Assembly: GCA_002478565.1 (NCBI GenBank) | Contig: DLPC01000018.1 | Location: 130,894-194,893 of the forward strand | Direction: 5' to 3' | Source of the DNA: Flavobacteriales bacterium UBA7468 | GTDB taxonomy: Bacteria > Bacteroidota > Bacteroidia > Flavobacteriales_D > Crocinitomicaceae | Length of the DNA: 64,000 bases | Shown: piece by piece, positions 1 to 10,214 of the stretch | How positions within the stretch are numbered: the first letter of the stretch is position 1 | How the letters are laid out: each line of letters opens with the position of its first letter | Position numbers and translations under genes: made by a program | The notes under the pieces: model-generated | The model's input: the letters and a program-made list of their open reading frames with translations, nothing else | The model's database searches: none | Told to the model about the DNA's origin: nothing

Positions 1-1215
1 AACAACAACAACAACAACAATTCGCTTTCAAATGGGAATGGATATAGCCCATGGATAATCCTTGAAGAACCATTCGCTATAAATTACGACAACTCTGCCA
101 ATAACACTTCGACACCCCTAACACAGCATACAACTGTTGTCAAAGAGGAAGGCATCCAACATTTATCGGTGAAGAAGCTGCAATACTTTTGGGCGCCACT
201 TGTGGAAGAACTTACCACAAATAGTAACCAAAACAGTGATAAATCTTTAGATTTAAATATGAACTTATTGGCCAAAATCGATCGCTTTGTATCTAAAGAA
301 ATTGGCCTATCGAACAACCAATCTTATGACCTACTTATTCCAGGAAAAAGTAACATAGACGCACAAATCAGTAGCGTTGGGACTTTGTCTCAGACACGCT
401 TTCAAAGTACCGGCTTTTTGAGGACACACACCAATACTGAACAAATGTTCATGCGCCAGCAACTCAGCCTTGATGCCTATGCGCGTAATTTACGCAGTGG
501 TTTTGGTCTTCAGACTAACTACAATCAATTTGCTAACGGCGCAGTTTCAGATTATGAAGTTGCCTGTATTGCTGCACCCAAATTGTTACTTACAAGAAAT
601 ATCATCTTAGAGCCTAGCATGCGTTTGAAACTAGGGGCACGATACGCCAATGCCGAAAAGCTACAGCAAGTGAGTTTTTTAGAAATGGCTCCTTCTGACA
701 TTCGTCAGGTTCAAATTGACAGCACGATGGATATCGGCCGCCGTATTTTCTACAAAGACCTCGATTTTGGTTTTGGTATTCAAACACCACTTTTTTTCTT
801 AAACGCTCAAGTAGAAAATGCTTTCAAGCACTTTGACTACGCATTTGGAAATCAAATTCAAGGCCTTAACCAAAGAGCACTTCAAAATTGGACCATCTCT
901 CTTGGTACTCAATACGCTTCAAGAAATGAAAAGATGCGACTCTCCCCCTACATGATTTATCATCAAATTGGAGATATTCAGCAATTTTACACTGGTCTAC
1001 AATTCAACTTTAAGAGCATTCAGCTCGGCGCTTCTTTCGGCTCTGGTCAGCAATATCAATTTGCAGCTGGCCTAATAGGTAGACACTGTGCACTTTTACT
1101 ACAAAGCGCCAGACAACAACTATTTAGTCTCAATACACCAAGTTTCACTCATCAGGTCAGTTTCCGAATTTATTCCCAACCTAGTCGCAAAGCCCGACGC
1201 TATATCAGCCTCTAA
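1..1215 (+). CDS. PorP/SprF-like outer-membrane protein, 5' end outside window
   Basis: The reading frame is open from base 1, so the gene begins before the window. The first Met/Val-type codon inside (GTG at 169) is not a convincing start, because the 56 codons before it read on without a stop. The visible part begins with seven Asn residues encoded by an (AAC)n run, then a low-complexity Ser/Asn/Thr-rich linker. From about residue 120 of the visible part there are alternating aromatic/glycine strands (GFGLQTNY, LKLGARY, LGTQYAS, LGASFGSG) typical of an outer-membrane barrel. These resemble PorP/SprF proteins of the type IX secretion/gliding apparatus, and the next gene, 3 bp downstream, is a clear member of that family. 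I infer a PorP-like partner; the N-terminal half is unseen. Confidence 0.6.
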   Translation, partial: NNNNNNNSLSNGNGYSPWIILEEPFAINYDNSANNTSTPLTQHTTVVKEEGIQHLSVKKLQYFWAPLVEELTTNSNQNSDKSLDLNMNLLAKIDRFVSKEIGLSNNQSYDLLIPGKSNIDAQISSVGTLSQTRFQSTGFLRTHTNTEQMFMRQQLSLDAYARNLRSGFGLQTNYNQFANGAVSDYEVACIAAPKLLLTRNIILEPSMRLKLGARYANAEKLQQVSFLEMAPSDIRQVQIDSTMDIGRRIFYKDLDFGFGIQTPLFFLNAQVENAFKHFDYAFGNQIQGLNQRALQNWTISLGTQYASRNEKMRLSPYMIYHQIGDIQQFYTGLQFNFKSIQLGASFGSGQQYQFAAGLIGRHCALLLQSARQQLFSLNTPSFTHQVSFRIYSQPSRKARRYISL

Positions 1216-1218
1216 GCC

Positions 1219-2181
1219 ATGAAAAAATTATTACTCAGTCTTTTACTTTGCAGAATTACTATTGACGCATTTGCCCAAGACCCAACATTCACACAGTTTT
1301 ACTCAAATCCTGTTTATTTGAATCCAGCGCTTGCCGGATCGAGTGGCTGCCCGCGTGTTTCGCTCAATTACCGCAACCAATGGCCCCAACTCACTGGAAA
1401 TTACATCACCTATGCTGCCGCCTATGATAGTTACTACAAAAATGTTTCTGGGGGTGTTGGCTTGGTCGCCCTGCATGACATACAGGGTCCTGGAACCATT
1501 CAAACATCAATGTTGGGAGCAAGTTATTCTTATTACCTCAAAGTAAATCGAAAATTCAGACTCATGTTCGGAACTCAAGCAGCTTATTATCAGAAGTTTT
1601 TGGATTGGAGCCAGCTGACATTCGGAGACATGATTGACCCCCGAAGAGGTTTTATCTACCAAACTGGTGATGTTCCAAGAGGAAATGGAAGACGCGGTTT
1701 TTTTGATGTTTCAGCAGGCATGGTTGGTTTTACAAAGAATTTTTACTTTGGTATTGCGGGTCATCATTTAAATAGACCAGATGAATCACTCATCTTGGGT
1801 CAATCACGCTTACCGATAAAACTGACAGGACATTTAGGAGCCAACATCAAAATTGGTCAGCGCGGGCGTTATTCAAGCTCCACAACGCTTTCTCCTAACA
1901 TCATTTACCAATATCAAAATAATTTTCAACAGCTCAGCATAGGCGCGTATCTCAAATATGAGAGTTTTACATTAGGTGCTTGGTACCGCAACAAAGATGC
2001 TTTCATCCTAACAGTTGGTATTACTACAGATAAGTACCGCATTGGCTATAGCTATGACCTCACGGTATCTCCACTTGGAAGCGGCGTATCGGGCGGCTCT
2101 CACGAAGTATCGTTAGGAATCAACTTGAAGTGTAAAAAACGTGTCAACGACTTTAGAAAATTGAGCTGCCCATCTTTCTAA
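1219..2181 (+). CDS. Type IX secretion membrane protein, PorP/SprF family
   Basis: A 320-residue protein with a signal peptide (residues 1-20, ending DAFAQ). The family-typical N-terminus follows: DPTFTQFYSNPVYLNPALAG, then a beta-rich barrel (GVGLVALHD, LGASYSYYL, LMFGTQAAYY, LGANIKIG) ending in IGYSYDLTVS and a final strand. PorP/SprF proteins sit in the outer membrane and help display T9SS cargo on the cell surface. In many Bacteroidota they follow a gene for a gliding-type adhesin; here the upstream partner is another PorP-like barrel ending 3 bp before this ATG, so the two are surely co-transcribed. The function in secretion is family knowledge; the exact partner cargo is not known. Confidence 0.9.
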   Translation: MKKLLLSLLLCRITIDAFAQDPTFTQFYSNPVYLNPALAGSSGCPRVSLNYRNQWPQLTGNYITYAAAYDSYYKNVSGGVGLVALHDIQGPGTIQTSMLGASYSYYLKVNRKFRLMFGTQAAYYQKFLDWSQLTFGDMIDPRRGFIYQTGDVPRGNGRRGFFDVSAGMVGFTKNFYFGIAGHHLNRPDESLILGQSRLPIKLTGHLGANIKIGQRGRYSSSTTLSPNIIYQYQNNFQQLSIGAYLKYESFTLGAWYRNKDAFILTVGITTDKYRIGYSYDLTVSPLGSGVSGGSHEVSLGINLKCKKRVNDFRKLSCPSF

Positions 2182-2234
2182 ATCTCTACTGAATCCGCAC
2201 AATCAAGTGTAGTGCATTTTTGTAATTTAGTTGA

Positions 2235-3971
2235 ATGAAATTAGTTTACTTCATTCCCCTACTGCTGATGTCGCATTTAAATGGCTACAGCCAAAAATGG
2301 TCTGGCAATACCACTCCTACTTACCCTGAACTAATCAGTCATCTACAGGAATTAGACAAGCAACACAAAGAAATCCAGCTCTTCAATATGGGGTCTTCAG
2401 ACTATGGGTTACCCATCTATTTGTGCGTGATCAACGGAGCAAAAGATTCTTTAAAAACTTTTGAAAAAGCAAAAAACCAAACAACCATCCTGATCAATAA
2501 TGCCATTCATGCAGGCGAACCAGATGGCGTCAATGCTTGCTTACTCTGGCTCGAACAATGGATACGCGCTGAAAAGCCTACTAAAAGCAATGAAGGCAAA
2601 AACTTACCTGTCATTGCTTTTATTCCTGCCTATAATGTGGGTGGCATGATGAACCGCTCCTCGAAAAGCAGGGCCAATCAAAATGGTCCTGAGACCTACG
2701 GTTTCAGAGGATCAGCAAAGAACCTAGACCTCAACCGTGATTTCATCAAGATGGATGCGAGCAACAGCTTTACATTTGCCCGAATTTTCCACGCCTTAGA
2801 TCCAGATGTGTTCATTGACAATCATGTTTCAAATGGCGCTGACTACCCTTATACGCTCACCTATATCAGTTCCTTGAAAGAACGAATGGCACCAAGCATG
2901 CGAGTCCTCACTTATGAAAGTTGCATACCTACCTTAACAGCATATTGTCAAACTGGTAATTTCGAATTATTCCCCTATGTAGAGCTCAAAGGCGAAACCC
3001 CAGAAAGTGGAATTGTTGCCTTTAACGACCTTCCTCGTTATGCGATGGGCTATGCGAGTTTATTTCATTCGTTATCCTTTACTGTTGAAACCCATATGCT
3101 GAAACCTTTCCCGGAACGCGTAGCAGCTACATTGAGTTTCATGAATTCATTGATTGCCTATACCATTGGTCATAGTGAGGAAATTGAAACAGCACGGAAC
3201 TCCGCAAAAAACTGGGTTAAAAATCAAACTACTTATTATTACAACTATCAACTCAATGAAAAGCAAGTTGATCAAATAAGATTCAAAGGATACCAAGCGA
3301 TTTATCCAGAACATCCAGTTACGGGCTTGAAGCAACTCGCCTATGACCGCTCGCAACGCTACGAAAAATACATCCCCTACTTCAATAGTTATGTCGCGAA
3401 AGATTCTGTTATCATCCCGAAATATTACATTGTAAGTGGTCAGGAACAGGCGGTTATCGAACGACTTGAAAGCAACCAAGTTGATTTTACGCGTATAACT
3501 GCTTCATCCACTAAAACCGTCGAGGTGTCGTCTTTTATTGTGAAGGATTTTAAAGCTCCAAGCAAACCCTATGAAGGGCATTTTAAACTTCACGATCTAA
3601 AAATTGAGAAACAAACGATACAACTCGCATTGAAACCGGGCGATATTCTGATTCCATGCCAGCAAGAAAAGGCCAGTTTTATCCATGCCGTCCTTCAACC
3701 TTTGGCCGAGGACAGTTATTTAACGTGGAATTTCTTTGATAGCTATTTGCAACAGAAAGAATACTTTTCTGCGTATGTTTTCAAGGATCAAATTGCAGAA
3801 ATTTTAGAGGCGCAACCAAAACTCAAAGAAGCCTATGAACAAAGAAAGCAACTTGATGTCAAGTTTGCTAATGACGAATGGGAGCAACTCTTTTTTATTT
3901 ATCGAAACAGCCCTTATTTTGAACCAAGTTATATGAGGCTTCCTATTTATGAGGTGTATCGTGCATTCTAA
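2235..3971 (+). CDS. M14 family zinc carboxypeptidase, exported
   Basis: A 578-residue protein with a signal peptide (about residues 1-19, ending GYSQ). The M14 zinc site is visible: HAGE with H92 and E95, the third ligand H197 in DNHVSNG, and the catalytic glutamate E285 in TVETHML. The basic substrate-binding motif NLDLNRDF lies near residue 170. The C-terminal 250 residues have no motif I recognise. The protein should cleave C-terminal residues from peptides outside the inner membrane. A near-consensus -7 element (CATTTTTG, 2215-2222) precedes the ATG. Its stop codon overlaps that of the converging next gene by 4 bp. Peptide specificity cannot be read from the sequence. Confidence 0.88.
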   Translation: MKLVYFIPLLLMSHLNGYSQKWSGNTTPTYPELISHLQELDKQHKEIQLFNMGSSDYGLPIYLCVINGAKDSLKTFEKAKNQTTILINNAIHAGEPDGVNACLLWLEQWIRAEKPTKSNEGKNLPVIAFIPAYNVGGMMNRSSKSRANQNGPETYGFRGSAKNLDLNRDFIKMDASNSFTFARIFHALDPDVFIDNHVSNGADYPYTLTYISSLKERMAPSMRVLTYESCIPTLTAYCQTGNFELFPYVELKGETPESGIVAFNDLPRYAMGYASLFHSLSFTVETHMLKPFPERVAATLSFMNSLIAYTIGHSEEIETARNSAKNWVKNQTTYYYNYQLNEKQVDQIRFKGYQAIYPEHPVTGLKQLAYDRSQRYEKYIPYFNSYVAKDSVIIPKYYIVSGQEQAVIERLESNQVDFTRITASSTKTVEVSSFIVKDFKAPSKPYEGHFKLHDLKIEKQTIQLALKPGDILIPCQQEKASFIHAVLQPLAEDSYLTWNFFDSYLQQKEYFSAYVFKDQIAEILEAQPKLKEAYEQRKQLDVKFANDEWEQLFFIYRNSPYFEPSYMRLPIYEVYRAF

Positions 3972-5725
3972 TACTTCAGCAGTTTGCACCAGTACAAACC
4001 GTCCGTAGATTTTAAGAAATACATACCATTTTCAAATACGCTCATATCAAGTTCAAATTGAGCTTCTTGAACCGCTATGGTTTGCAATATTTTACCATTG
4101 CAATCAATTAGCAAGAGCGGTGAAAAGGCTTTTCCTTCGTAACTAACGATGCATTTATTACTGAAGGGGTTAGGAGAAATACTGATCTGTTGTTCCAGAT
4201 CTTGCTGCTGAATGCTTGCAAATTGGCAATTATTGCTCAAAAAATTATTTTCTAAAAATCGTTGCTGAGCTGGGATATATTGGAGCATTGGTGGCTGATC
4301 TCCGATACTCAGCCACGTATTTGGCATGACAAATGAAGGACAAAACTGGTAAGCAAAAGACGTATCATAAGTAAATTGACTAGCAGCTGGCACAATTGTA
4401 CCTTTGTTATTATTTGCAAATTGGTAGTGTCCAATTCCTTGAACGGTATAATTGACTAAACTATAAGGAAATGAGGTATTCGTAACATGATTACCCATCA
4501 ATAATTGAAAAGGTGAAGTTTGATCACTAAAGAAAATGCCGTATTGGTATGCCCGATTCCTATAAAATAAATTATCCGGGCCGTTTGCTCCATGAGAATT
4601 GTCTATAACGATATTACCAACAACATTTTGCTCAAATAAATTGGCATAAGGATAATTGCCGTGTAGTACAATCTCACCACTCGAATTTGCAGGAAGTGTT
4701 GCTTCTTCCCAATATGGGTCTGTACTATAATTGAAGGTTACGACGTTTCCATTTGCTCCGGATTGCAAGAGAATGCTGTGTCTTAAGTGTTTAAAAATAT
4801 TGTTTTCAATCAGGCATTCATTGGTGGTTGCTTGCATAACAACCCCATAGGCCCTACCTCCGCCACCGTAGGAAAATCCGTCCTGAAAATAACAAGATCG
4901 GACTGTTATATTTGAGGATGTCCTGGCATCAATATGAGAAAAAGTACAATTGTAAAACGCTACATTTTCAATAACTGCATGTACAACTCCCTCCAATAAT
5001 AAATTACTTTGCTGTGCTGGGGCAGTATCATCTAAGCGACGGATGGTCATACACTTGATGCCAACCTGAGAAATTGGGGCAATCTTTTGTAAGGTAAGTC
5101 CGATTTCATTGATATAGGACCGTCTCAGTGCAGATTTAAGAAATAAAGTGTCTGCATGTACTGCTTCTATAGTGGTCAGTTGACCTATTGTTCCAAGCGC
5201 CCAATCGGAAGTCACCAAAGTACTGTCGTTACATGCCAAACGGACCCAATCACCGACCTCAAAATCATGATTTGGACTAATAAGGGCTATTTGGCCCTTA
5301 ACAGCAGGCGCATTCAGCGCAAAGACAGAGCCATTTAAATTGCCCAAACCTTGTATGGAAGAACCAACATTACCCAGGTTAAAATTTAAAACTGTCTGAG
5401 TCATTCCGGCACCTGCCAATATTATGTTCGATTTTAAGGTGATCGAGTTGTCAAACCGAAATATGCCTTGGGGAAATAACAAAACAATGGAATCATTGAA
5501 ATGAGCTGTAATGAGTTGATTGATCAATGCGGCGCAATCGGTTTGACCACTTGCATCAATGCCATAACTGGCCAAATCGAGTACTTGAAAATCGGACTCA
5601 TCTATTGTCTGTGCACCTTTGTTTTGCCAATCTACAAAGCGCTGATGTGGAAAAGTTGATTGGGCATTTAAAATCAGCTGCCAACTAAAAAGAAATAAAA
5701 AAAATAAAATTGTTCGATTATTCAT
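3968..5725 (-). CDS. Right-handed beta-helix (pectate-lyase-fold) protein with T9SS sorting domain
   Basis: A 585-residue secreted protein with signal peptide 1-22 (ending LNAQ). Residues about 45-120 match the start of the pectate-lyase-3 type beta-helix (LASYGIDASGQTDCAALINQ, then FPQGIFRF). Residues 180-400 hold parallel beta-helix turns rich in Asn ladders (ITVRSCYF, IENNIFKHL, LFEQNVVGNIVIDN). The last 75 residues are a type A sorting domain (ISISPNPF ... GMYFLKS), so the protein is exported by T9SS and anchored or released at the surface. Substrate is unknown; many such proteins bind or cleave polysaccharide. No catalytic Arg/Asp set of a specific lyase family could be assigned by eye. 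Confidence 0.82.
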   Translation of the reverse strand: MNNRTILFFLFLFSWQLILNAQSTFPHQRFVDWQNKGAQTIDESDFQVLDLASYGIDASGQTDCAALINQLITAHFNDSIVLLFPQGIFRFDNSITLKSNIILAGAGMTQTVLNFNLGNVGSSIQGLGNLNGSVFALNAPAVKGQIALISPNHDFEVGDWVRLACNDSTLVTSDWALGTIGQLTTIEAVHADTLFLKSALRRSYINEIGLTLQKIAPISQVGIKCMTIRRLDDTAPAQQSNLLLEGVVHAVIENVAFYNCTFSHIDARTSSNITVRSCYFQDGFSYGGGGRAYGVVMQATTNECLIENNIFKHLRHSILLQSGANGNVVTFNYSTDPYWEEATLPANSSGEIVLHGNYPYANLFEQNVVGNIVIDNSHGANGPDNLFYRNRAYQYGIFFSDQTSPFQLLMGNHVTNTSFPYSLVNYTVQGIGHYQFANNNKGTIVPAASQFTYDTSFAYQFCPSFVMPNTWLSIGDQPPMLQYIPAQQRFLENNFLSNNCQFASIQQQDLEQQISISPNPFSNKCIVSYEGKAFSPLLLIDCNGKILQTIAVQEAQFELDMSVFENGMYFLKSTDGLYWCKLLKY

Positions 5726-5755
5726 ACTGTAAGCATCGTGAATTAAAGTTAAAAA

Positions 5756-5780
5756 AAAAGCCCCGCTCTGCGGGGCTTTT
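5756..5780 (-). terminator. Intrinsic terminator of the 1465-residue surface protein gene
   Basis: Perfect 11-bp stem AAAAGCCCCGC / GCGGGGCTTTT with a 3-nt loop, GC-rich in its core and followed on the minus strand by a run of T (plus-strand A run from 5751). It lies 18 bp after the stop of the 5798-10195 gene and before the start of the beta-helix gene, separating the two transcription units. Confidence 0.92.
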
Positions 5781-5797
5781 CAATTCGCTAAAGTAGC

Positions 5798-8700
5798 TTA
5801 GTTTTTGATGATTCTTATTGCCTCAGTTCTTTCAGCAATACGTAAGAAGTAAATTCCACGTGCCACTTCATTGAGGTCAACTGTTGTTGAAATACCATTC
5901 ATCATTCCTTCTTTCACTAGTTTACCTTGTGCATCTTGAATGCTATAAGTTCCGTAAACTGCTTGGCTTGCATCAATTGTAAATTGATCAGCAGTTGGGT
6001 TAGGATATACTTCGTATGCAACACCATTTAATTCGTCAACACCTACTGTAAGCGTAAGATTCAACGTAATGGTAGAGTCACATCCTACTTCGTTTTGAAT
6101 AACTTGAGTATATGTTCCTGCTGTGGTATACTCCACGCCATTTAAAGTGTAAGCATCAAGAGCAGTTACATCTAAAGTAGATGCTGAGGACTGACCAGCA
6201 GTGATAACGATGTTGCCAGAGTTTGCTGAACATCCATTTGCACTTGTAACAGTTACACCGTATGTTCCTGCATTTGTCACAGTGATTTCACTTGCATTAG
6301 AACCTGTTGTCCATGCATAAGTGTTTCCTGGAGCAGCTGAAAGTGTTAGCGTTTCACCTGGGCAAAGTACGCTATTGCCATCCATGACCACATTTGCTGA
6401 AGGTATTGCATTCACCGTTACTGTTGCTTGCTCTGTATCAGTACAACCGTTGGCAGCTGTAACAGTTACAACATAGTTGCCCGATGTATTAGCCGCAATA
6501 GTAGCTGTATTGGCACCTGTACTCCAGCTGTAAGATGTACCACCTGCCGCATTTAAGTTCACAGAACCACCTTGACAGAAGGTCAATGGGCCCGCAGCAT
6601 TGATTATAGCATTTGGAACCGGAAGAACAGTCACGTTGATTGGAGCAGAAGTACCGGTACAACCCGAGGCATTGGTTACAGTTACGGTGATTGGGCCACC
6701 AGCGGTAACATTCACACCTTGTGTAGTTGCACCATTTGACCACAAGTATGAAGAACCTGGGCTAGCCACAAGCGTTACAGGCGTTCCTGCACAAACTGTT
6801 GTTGGCGACAAAGCAGTTGCAGTAGCAGTAAATGTTTGTTGTGCACTAACAACGATGTTGTTTGAAGATGCTTGACATCCTGCAGCGTTGGTAACAGTGA
6901 CAAAATAAACACCGGAAGTAGTTGCGGTGATGTTTGGTGTTGTCGCACCATTTGACCACAAGTAGGTACTACCAGCAGATGCTGAAGAGTTTAAGACAAC
7001 ATTTCCGCCTGTACAGAATGATACCGGACCGTTAGGTGTTACCGTAACTGTAGGCACACTTGCGCTTGTGATCGTAACAGGGGCAGATGTTGCAGTACAA
7101 CCGGCAGCATTGGTTACAGTAACACTGTAAGCACCTGGTGTTGCTGTCGAAATTGAAGGTGTGATTGCACCGTTGCTCCAAAGATAAGTAGCTGCAGTCG
7201 GTACACTCAATGTAGCTGTTGCACCAGGACAAAGTGCTGTTGCACTTGCTGTAATTGTTGTTGAAGGAAGTGCATTGACTGTAATCGGAACAATTTGCGA
7301 TGAACCACTACAAATACCAACGTTGACCGTAACTGAGTAATTACCTGCAGTAGTAACCGGTATTGTTTGTGAGGTTAATCCATTAGACCATAAATAAGAG
7401 TCAGCAGGAGGAGCAACAAGCATCACAGATCCACCAGCACAGAAAGTAGTGTTACCGTTCGCTGTGATAACCGGCGTAGGAGCTGGTGTAGGAAGAACAG
7501 TTACCAATACTTGGTCTGTACCTGTACAGCCATTTGCTGCAGTGGTAGACATTGTATAAGTAGTAGTTGATCCAGGCGTTGCCATAGGGTTGTTAATGTT
7601 GGCATTGCTCAATGATAAAGCAGGTGCCCAAGTAGAACTGATTGCAGGACCCGCAGTACCAGTCCAAGGACCAGCTAAGCCAATTGCATAATTGGATACT
7701 AGGGTTGTGCCTGCGCCGTCTAATACAGCAATTCTGGTTTCTTCAGGCCATGATCCTGTCGGGTTAAATACAACGGAAATTGTTGCACCTGTTGCTGCCC
7801 CAAAAGTAAAGGTTGCTGGACCGTATCCAGACGCTAACGTAATGTTGCTCAAAACGGCTGTTCCGTTCACTAAAACATTCACAGAGTTTCCGTTCCATCC
7901 ATCACCATATGTATCCGTCAATTGGATGGTGTGCGTTTGAACAAAAGATGATGAACCGTTCAGTAAAGTTGAACCACCTGTACAAATTGTTACGTCTGGA
8001 CCTGCGTTCACGATAGGAGTTTGTAAGACCGAAATTGATTTTGTGTTTGTAGAGGCTGCACACCATGTTCCAGGGTTTGCGATAGAATAAACGATGTCTG
8101 TTGTACCAACAGCCAAACCGGAAATAACACCTGTAGTTGGGTTAACCGTTGCAACAGCAGGGTTCAAAGATGTCCATGCACCACCAGACATGGTGTTTGT
8201 GAAGTTCACGGTAGAACCCGCACATACTGTATTTGCACCAGCAGTGTTTGGAACCAATGCGGTTTGTTGAACAGTTACAGTGTTTGAGCCTGGACCTGCA
8301 GAAGCACAACCAGAAGCATTGTTATAGTTAACAGAAACTGCTTTTGAACCAGGTGTTAACCATTTAACAACTGCGGAGTTTGAAGTAGCTGTACCACCAG
8401 ATACTAAGGTGTAATCTACACCGGCCACACCTGGAAGTGTCCAAACGTAATTTTGCATACCTGACTGCGTAGTGTATGTGTAGTCAATGTATGTACAAGA
8501 CTGTGCAGGAGCTGCTGCTGTAAAGCTTGGCGTGAATGGAACACCAGCTACATATTGAACTAAGTAGTCTTCAGCTTCGCCGTAACCATAACTGATACAT
8601 GGATCCATAGTAGCACCGTTTCCATACCATACACCACGCACACGCATTCTGTGAATACCGAGTGGCGGTGTACATGGTAAGTTGATGTTAAATGTTACCG

Positions 8701-10195
8701 AACCAAAACTTGTAGTTGTGGTACCAGCAGAGAAACCAACTTTTTCACTTGCAGAGAAAACGTTGTCATCATTGGCATCAATCCAAACCGCAAATGCCTG
8801 ACCAGAAAAGGAACCTGCAGTAACGGTCATTGAGTATGAAGTTGCTGCTTGCATGACAACTGGAGGTAAGTTTGTGTATGGAACGTAAGAAGGACCAGTT
8901 GTAGCTGTACCTGAGTTGTTATTCCAAGTCAAACCTGGACCAGAAATAGCTACGTTCGAAATAAGGTCGCCGTACAGTGTACCTGAAGAATAAAGCGGTT
9001 GACAATAAGGATTGAACTGTACTTGTACAGGGTTAGAAGTACCTGTGTTACCAGAACAAGTAACCTGACATCTAAACCAAGTAGAAGCTGTTAAAGTTGT
9101 AGACAAACTTGAAGACGTTGCACCAGTAATGTTAGTCCATGGACCAGTTGAACTCGGGCCTGATTGCCATTGGTAGGTAACTCCTGACCCTAGGGTTGCT
9201 GTTTGAAGTGTCAATGAAACTGGCACTGACGGGAAAACTGAAGGTGTAGATGCTAAAGTGTTACCCGGTGTTGGTGTACCTAAACAACCAGGATTCGGAA
9301 CAGTACAAGGATTGGTAACTGAAACACTTGCAGGAGGTGTGCCTGAAGGTGATTGATAAATGATTGCACCTGTTCCGTTAGGACCATCGTAAACACGATA
9401 ATAGTTTTCATAAGACCAAGAACCAGCAGTATAATTCGCCGTTATTGTTTGACCTTGGAATGCATTAAAATTAAAAGTAGCTGGTCCGGATCCGGTTGAT
9501 AAAGTTGCACCTGTAATCACATTTGTACCACCCACATTTAATGTTAGTGCACCACCATTCCATCCATCGCCATAGGTATCATATAATGCAATTGAATATC
9601 CACAAGGTGTTGGAGGAGCTTGGGTAATGTTCACATTATCGAAATCCATCCAGTAGTCTCCTGTACCATAGGCGCAGTTAAAACGAACAAAAAACGTTCC
9701 TGATGCTGGTGGCGTAAACGTCGCAGTTTTGGTAACACAGCTTGTCGACGGTATGTGGTTAGTACTATTGATTGTTTGTACTGTTGTCCAAGGACCCGCT
9801 GTTGTTGCAGCATATTGAACATCTATAGTACCAAAAGTAGCAGGTGTTGCAGTTGTTCCGGCTGACCAGTTTGTAATTTTGTATTGATAGGTCATGGTAA
9901 CGGCAGTACCAATTGATTGCCCCACGTTCGGTGATGTAAAAATTCCGGCAGTTGAATTTGAATAAATATTTTTTCTTGCCATTCCTGAACCCTCACAAAC
10001 CTGAGAACTTGTTACTGACCAGTTACTCCATGTTGAAGTCGAGTTTGTCCAACTTGCAATACTTCCGGCATTCCAGTTTTGAGAGTAGTTAATTTGCGCA
10101 AGAATTTCTGAGGAGAACAGAAGGAAGAACATCAGGAGCGTTACAGCACCTGCCTTCAATCTTGCTAAATGATTTAAAGTAGCTTTTTTGTTCAT
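5798..10195 (-). CDS. Large repeat-rich T9SS-secreted surface protein (adhesin-like)
   Basis: 1465 residues. Signal peptide about 1-34 (ending EILAQ). An N-terminal jelly-roll-like region (35-195) is followed by two copies of the DTYGDGWNG segment near 210 and 767. A GEVED-type domain spans about 397-547, ending GEAEDYL. A PKD/Big2-like stretch lies near 640-740 (NPTTGVISGLAVGTTDI). Residues about 905-1350 hold six tandem Ig-like units of roughly 75-80 residues, each with a Cys-x-Gly turn, a YLWSNG core and a TNAxGC end. The type A sorting domain is at about 1390-1465 (VYPNPTADQF ... GIYFLRI). Cargo of this design is displayed on the cell surface and is often involved in adhesion or matrix formation; that role is inferred. 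Its own terminator follows. Confidence 0.88.
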   Translation of the reverse strand: MNKKATLNHLARLKAGAVTLLMFFLLFSSEILAQINYSQNWNAGSIASWTNSTSTWSNWSVTSSQVCEGSGMARKNIYSNSTAGIFTSPNVGQSIGTAVTMTYQYKITNWSAGTTATPATFGTIDVQYAATTAGPWTTVQTINSTNHIPSTSCVTKTATFTPPASGTFFVRFNCAYGTGDYWMDFDNVNITQAPPTPCGYSIALYDTYGDGWNGGALTLNVGGTNVITGATLSTGSGPATFNFNAFQGQTITANYTAGSWSYENYYRVYDGPNGTGAIIYQSPSGTPPASVSVTNPCTVPNPGCLGTPTPGNTLASTPSVFPSVPVSLTLQTATLGSGVTYQWQSGPSSTGPWTNITGATSSSLSTTLTASTWFRCQVTCSGNTGTSNPVQVQFNPYCQPLYSSGTLYGDLISNVAISGPGLTWNNNSGTATTGPSYVPYTNLPPVVMQAATSYSMTVTAGSFSGQAFAVWIDANDDNVFSASEKVGFSAGTTTTSFGSVTFNINLPCTPPLGIHRMRVRGVWYGNGATMDPCISYGYGEAEDYLVQYVAGVPFTPSFTAAAPAQSCTYIDYTYTTQSGMQNYVWTLPGVAGVDYTLVSGGTATSNSAVVKWLTPGSKAVSVNYNNASGCASAGPGSNTVTVQQTALVPNTAGANTVCAGSTVNFTNTMSGGAWTSLNPAVATVNPTTGVISGLAVGTTDIVYSIANPGTWCAASTNTKSISVLQTPIVNAGPDVTICTGGSTLLNGSSSFVQTHTIQLTDTYGDGWNGNSVNVLVNGTAVLSNITLASGYGPATFTFGAATGATISVVFNPTGSWPEETRIAVLDGAGTTLVSNYAIGLAGPWTGTAGPAISSTWAPALSLSNANINNPMATPGSTTTYTMSTTAANGCTGTDQVLVTVLPTPAPTPVITANGNTTFCAGGSVMLVAPPADSYLWSNGLTSQTIPVTTAGNYSVTVNVGICSGSSQIVPITVNALPSTTITASATALCPGATATLSVPTAATYLWSNGAITPSISTATPGAYSVTVTNAAGCTATSAPVTITSASVPTVTVTPNGPVSFCTGGNVVLNSSASAGSTYLWSNGATTPNITATTSGVYFVTVTNAAGCQASSNNIVVSAQQTFTATATALSPTTVCAGTPVTLVASPGSSYLWSNGATTQGVNVTAGGPITVTVTNASGCTGTSAPINVTVLPVPNAIINAAGPLTFCQGGSVNLNAAGGTSYSWSTGANTATIAANTSGNYVVTVTAANGCTDTEQATVTVNAIPSANVVMDGNSVLCPGETLTLSAAPGNTYAWTTGSNASEITVTNAGTYGVTVTSANGCSANSGNIVITAGQSSASTLDVTALDAYTLNGVEYTTAGTYTQVIQNEVGCDSTITLNLTLTVGVDELNGVAYEVYPNPTADQFTIDASQAVYGTYSIQDAQGKLVKEGMMNGISTTVDLNEVARGIYFLRIAERTEAIRIIKN

Positions 10196-10214
10196 AGTTT
10201 TTAGTTTGTTACAA

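Noticed and set aside
6150..7480. Regular repeats that could suggest a CRISPR array
   Set aside because: The units are about 230 bp, coding, and diverged; no short identical repeats with unique spacers.
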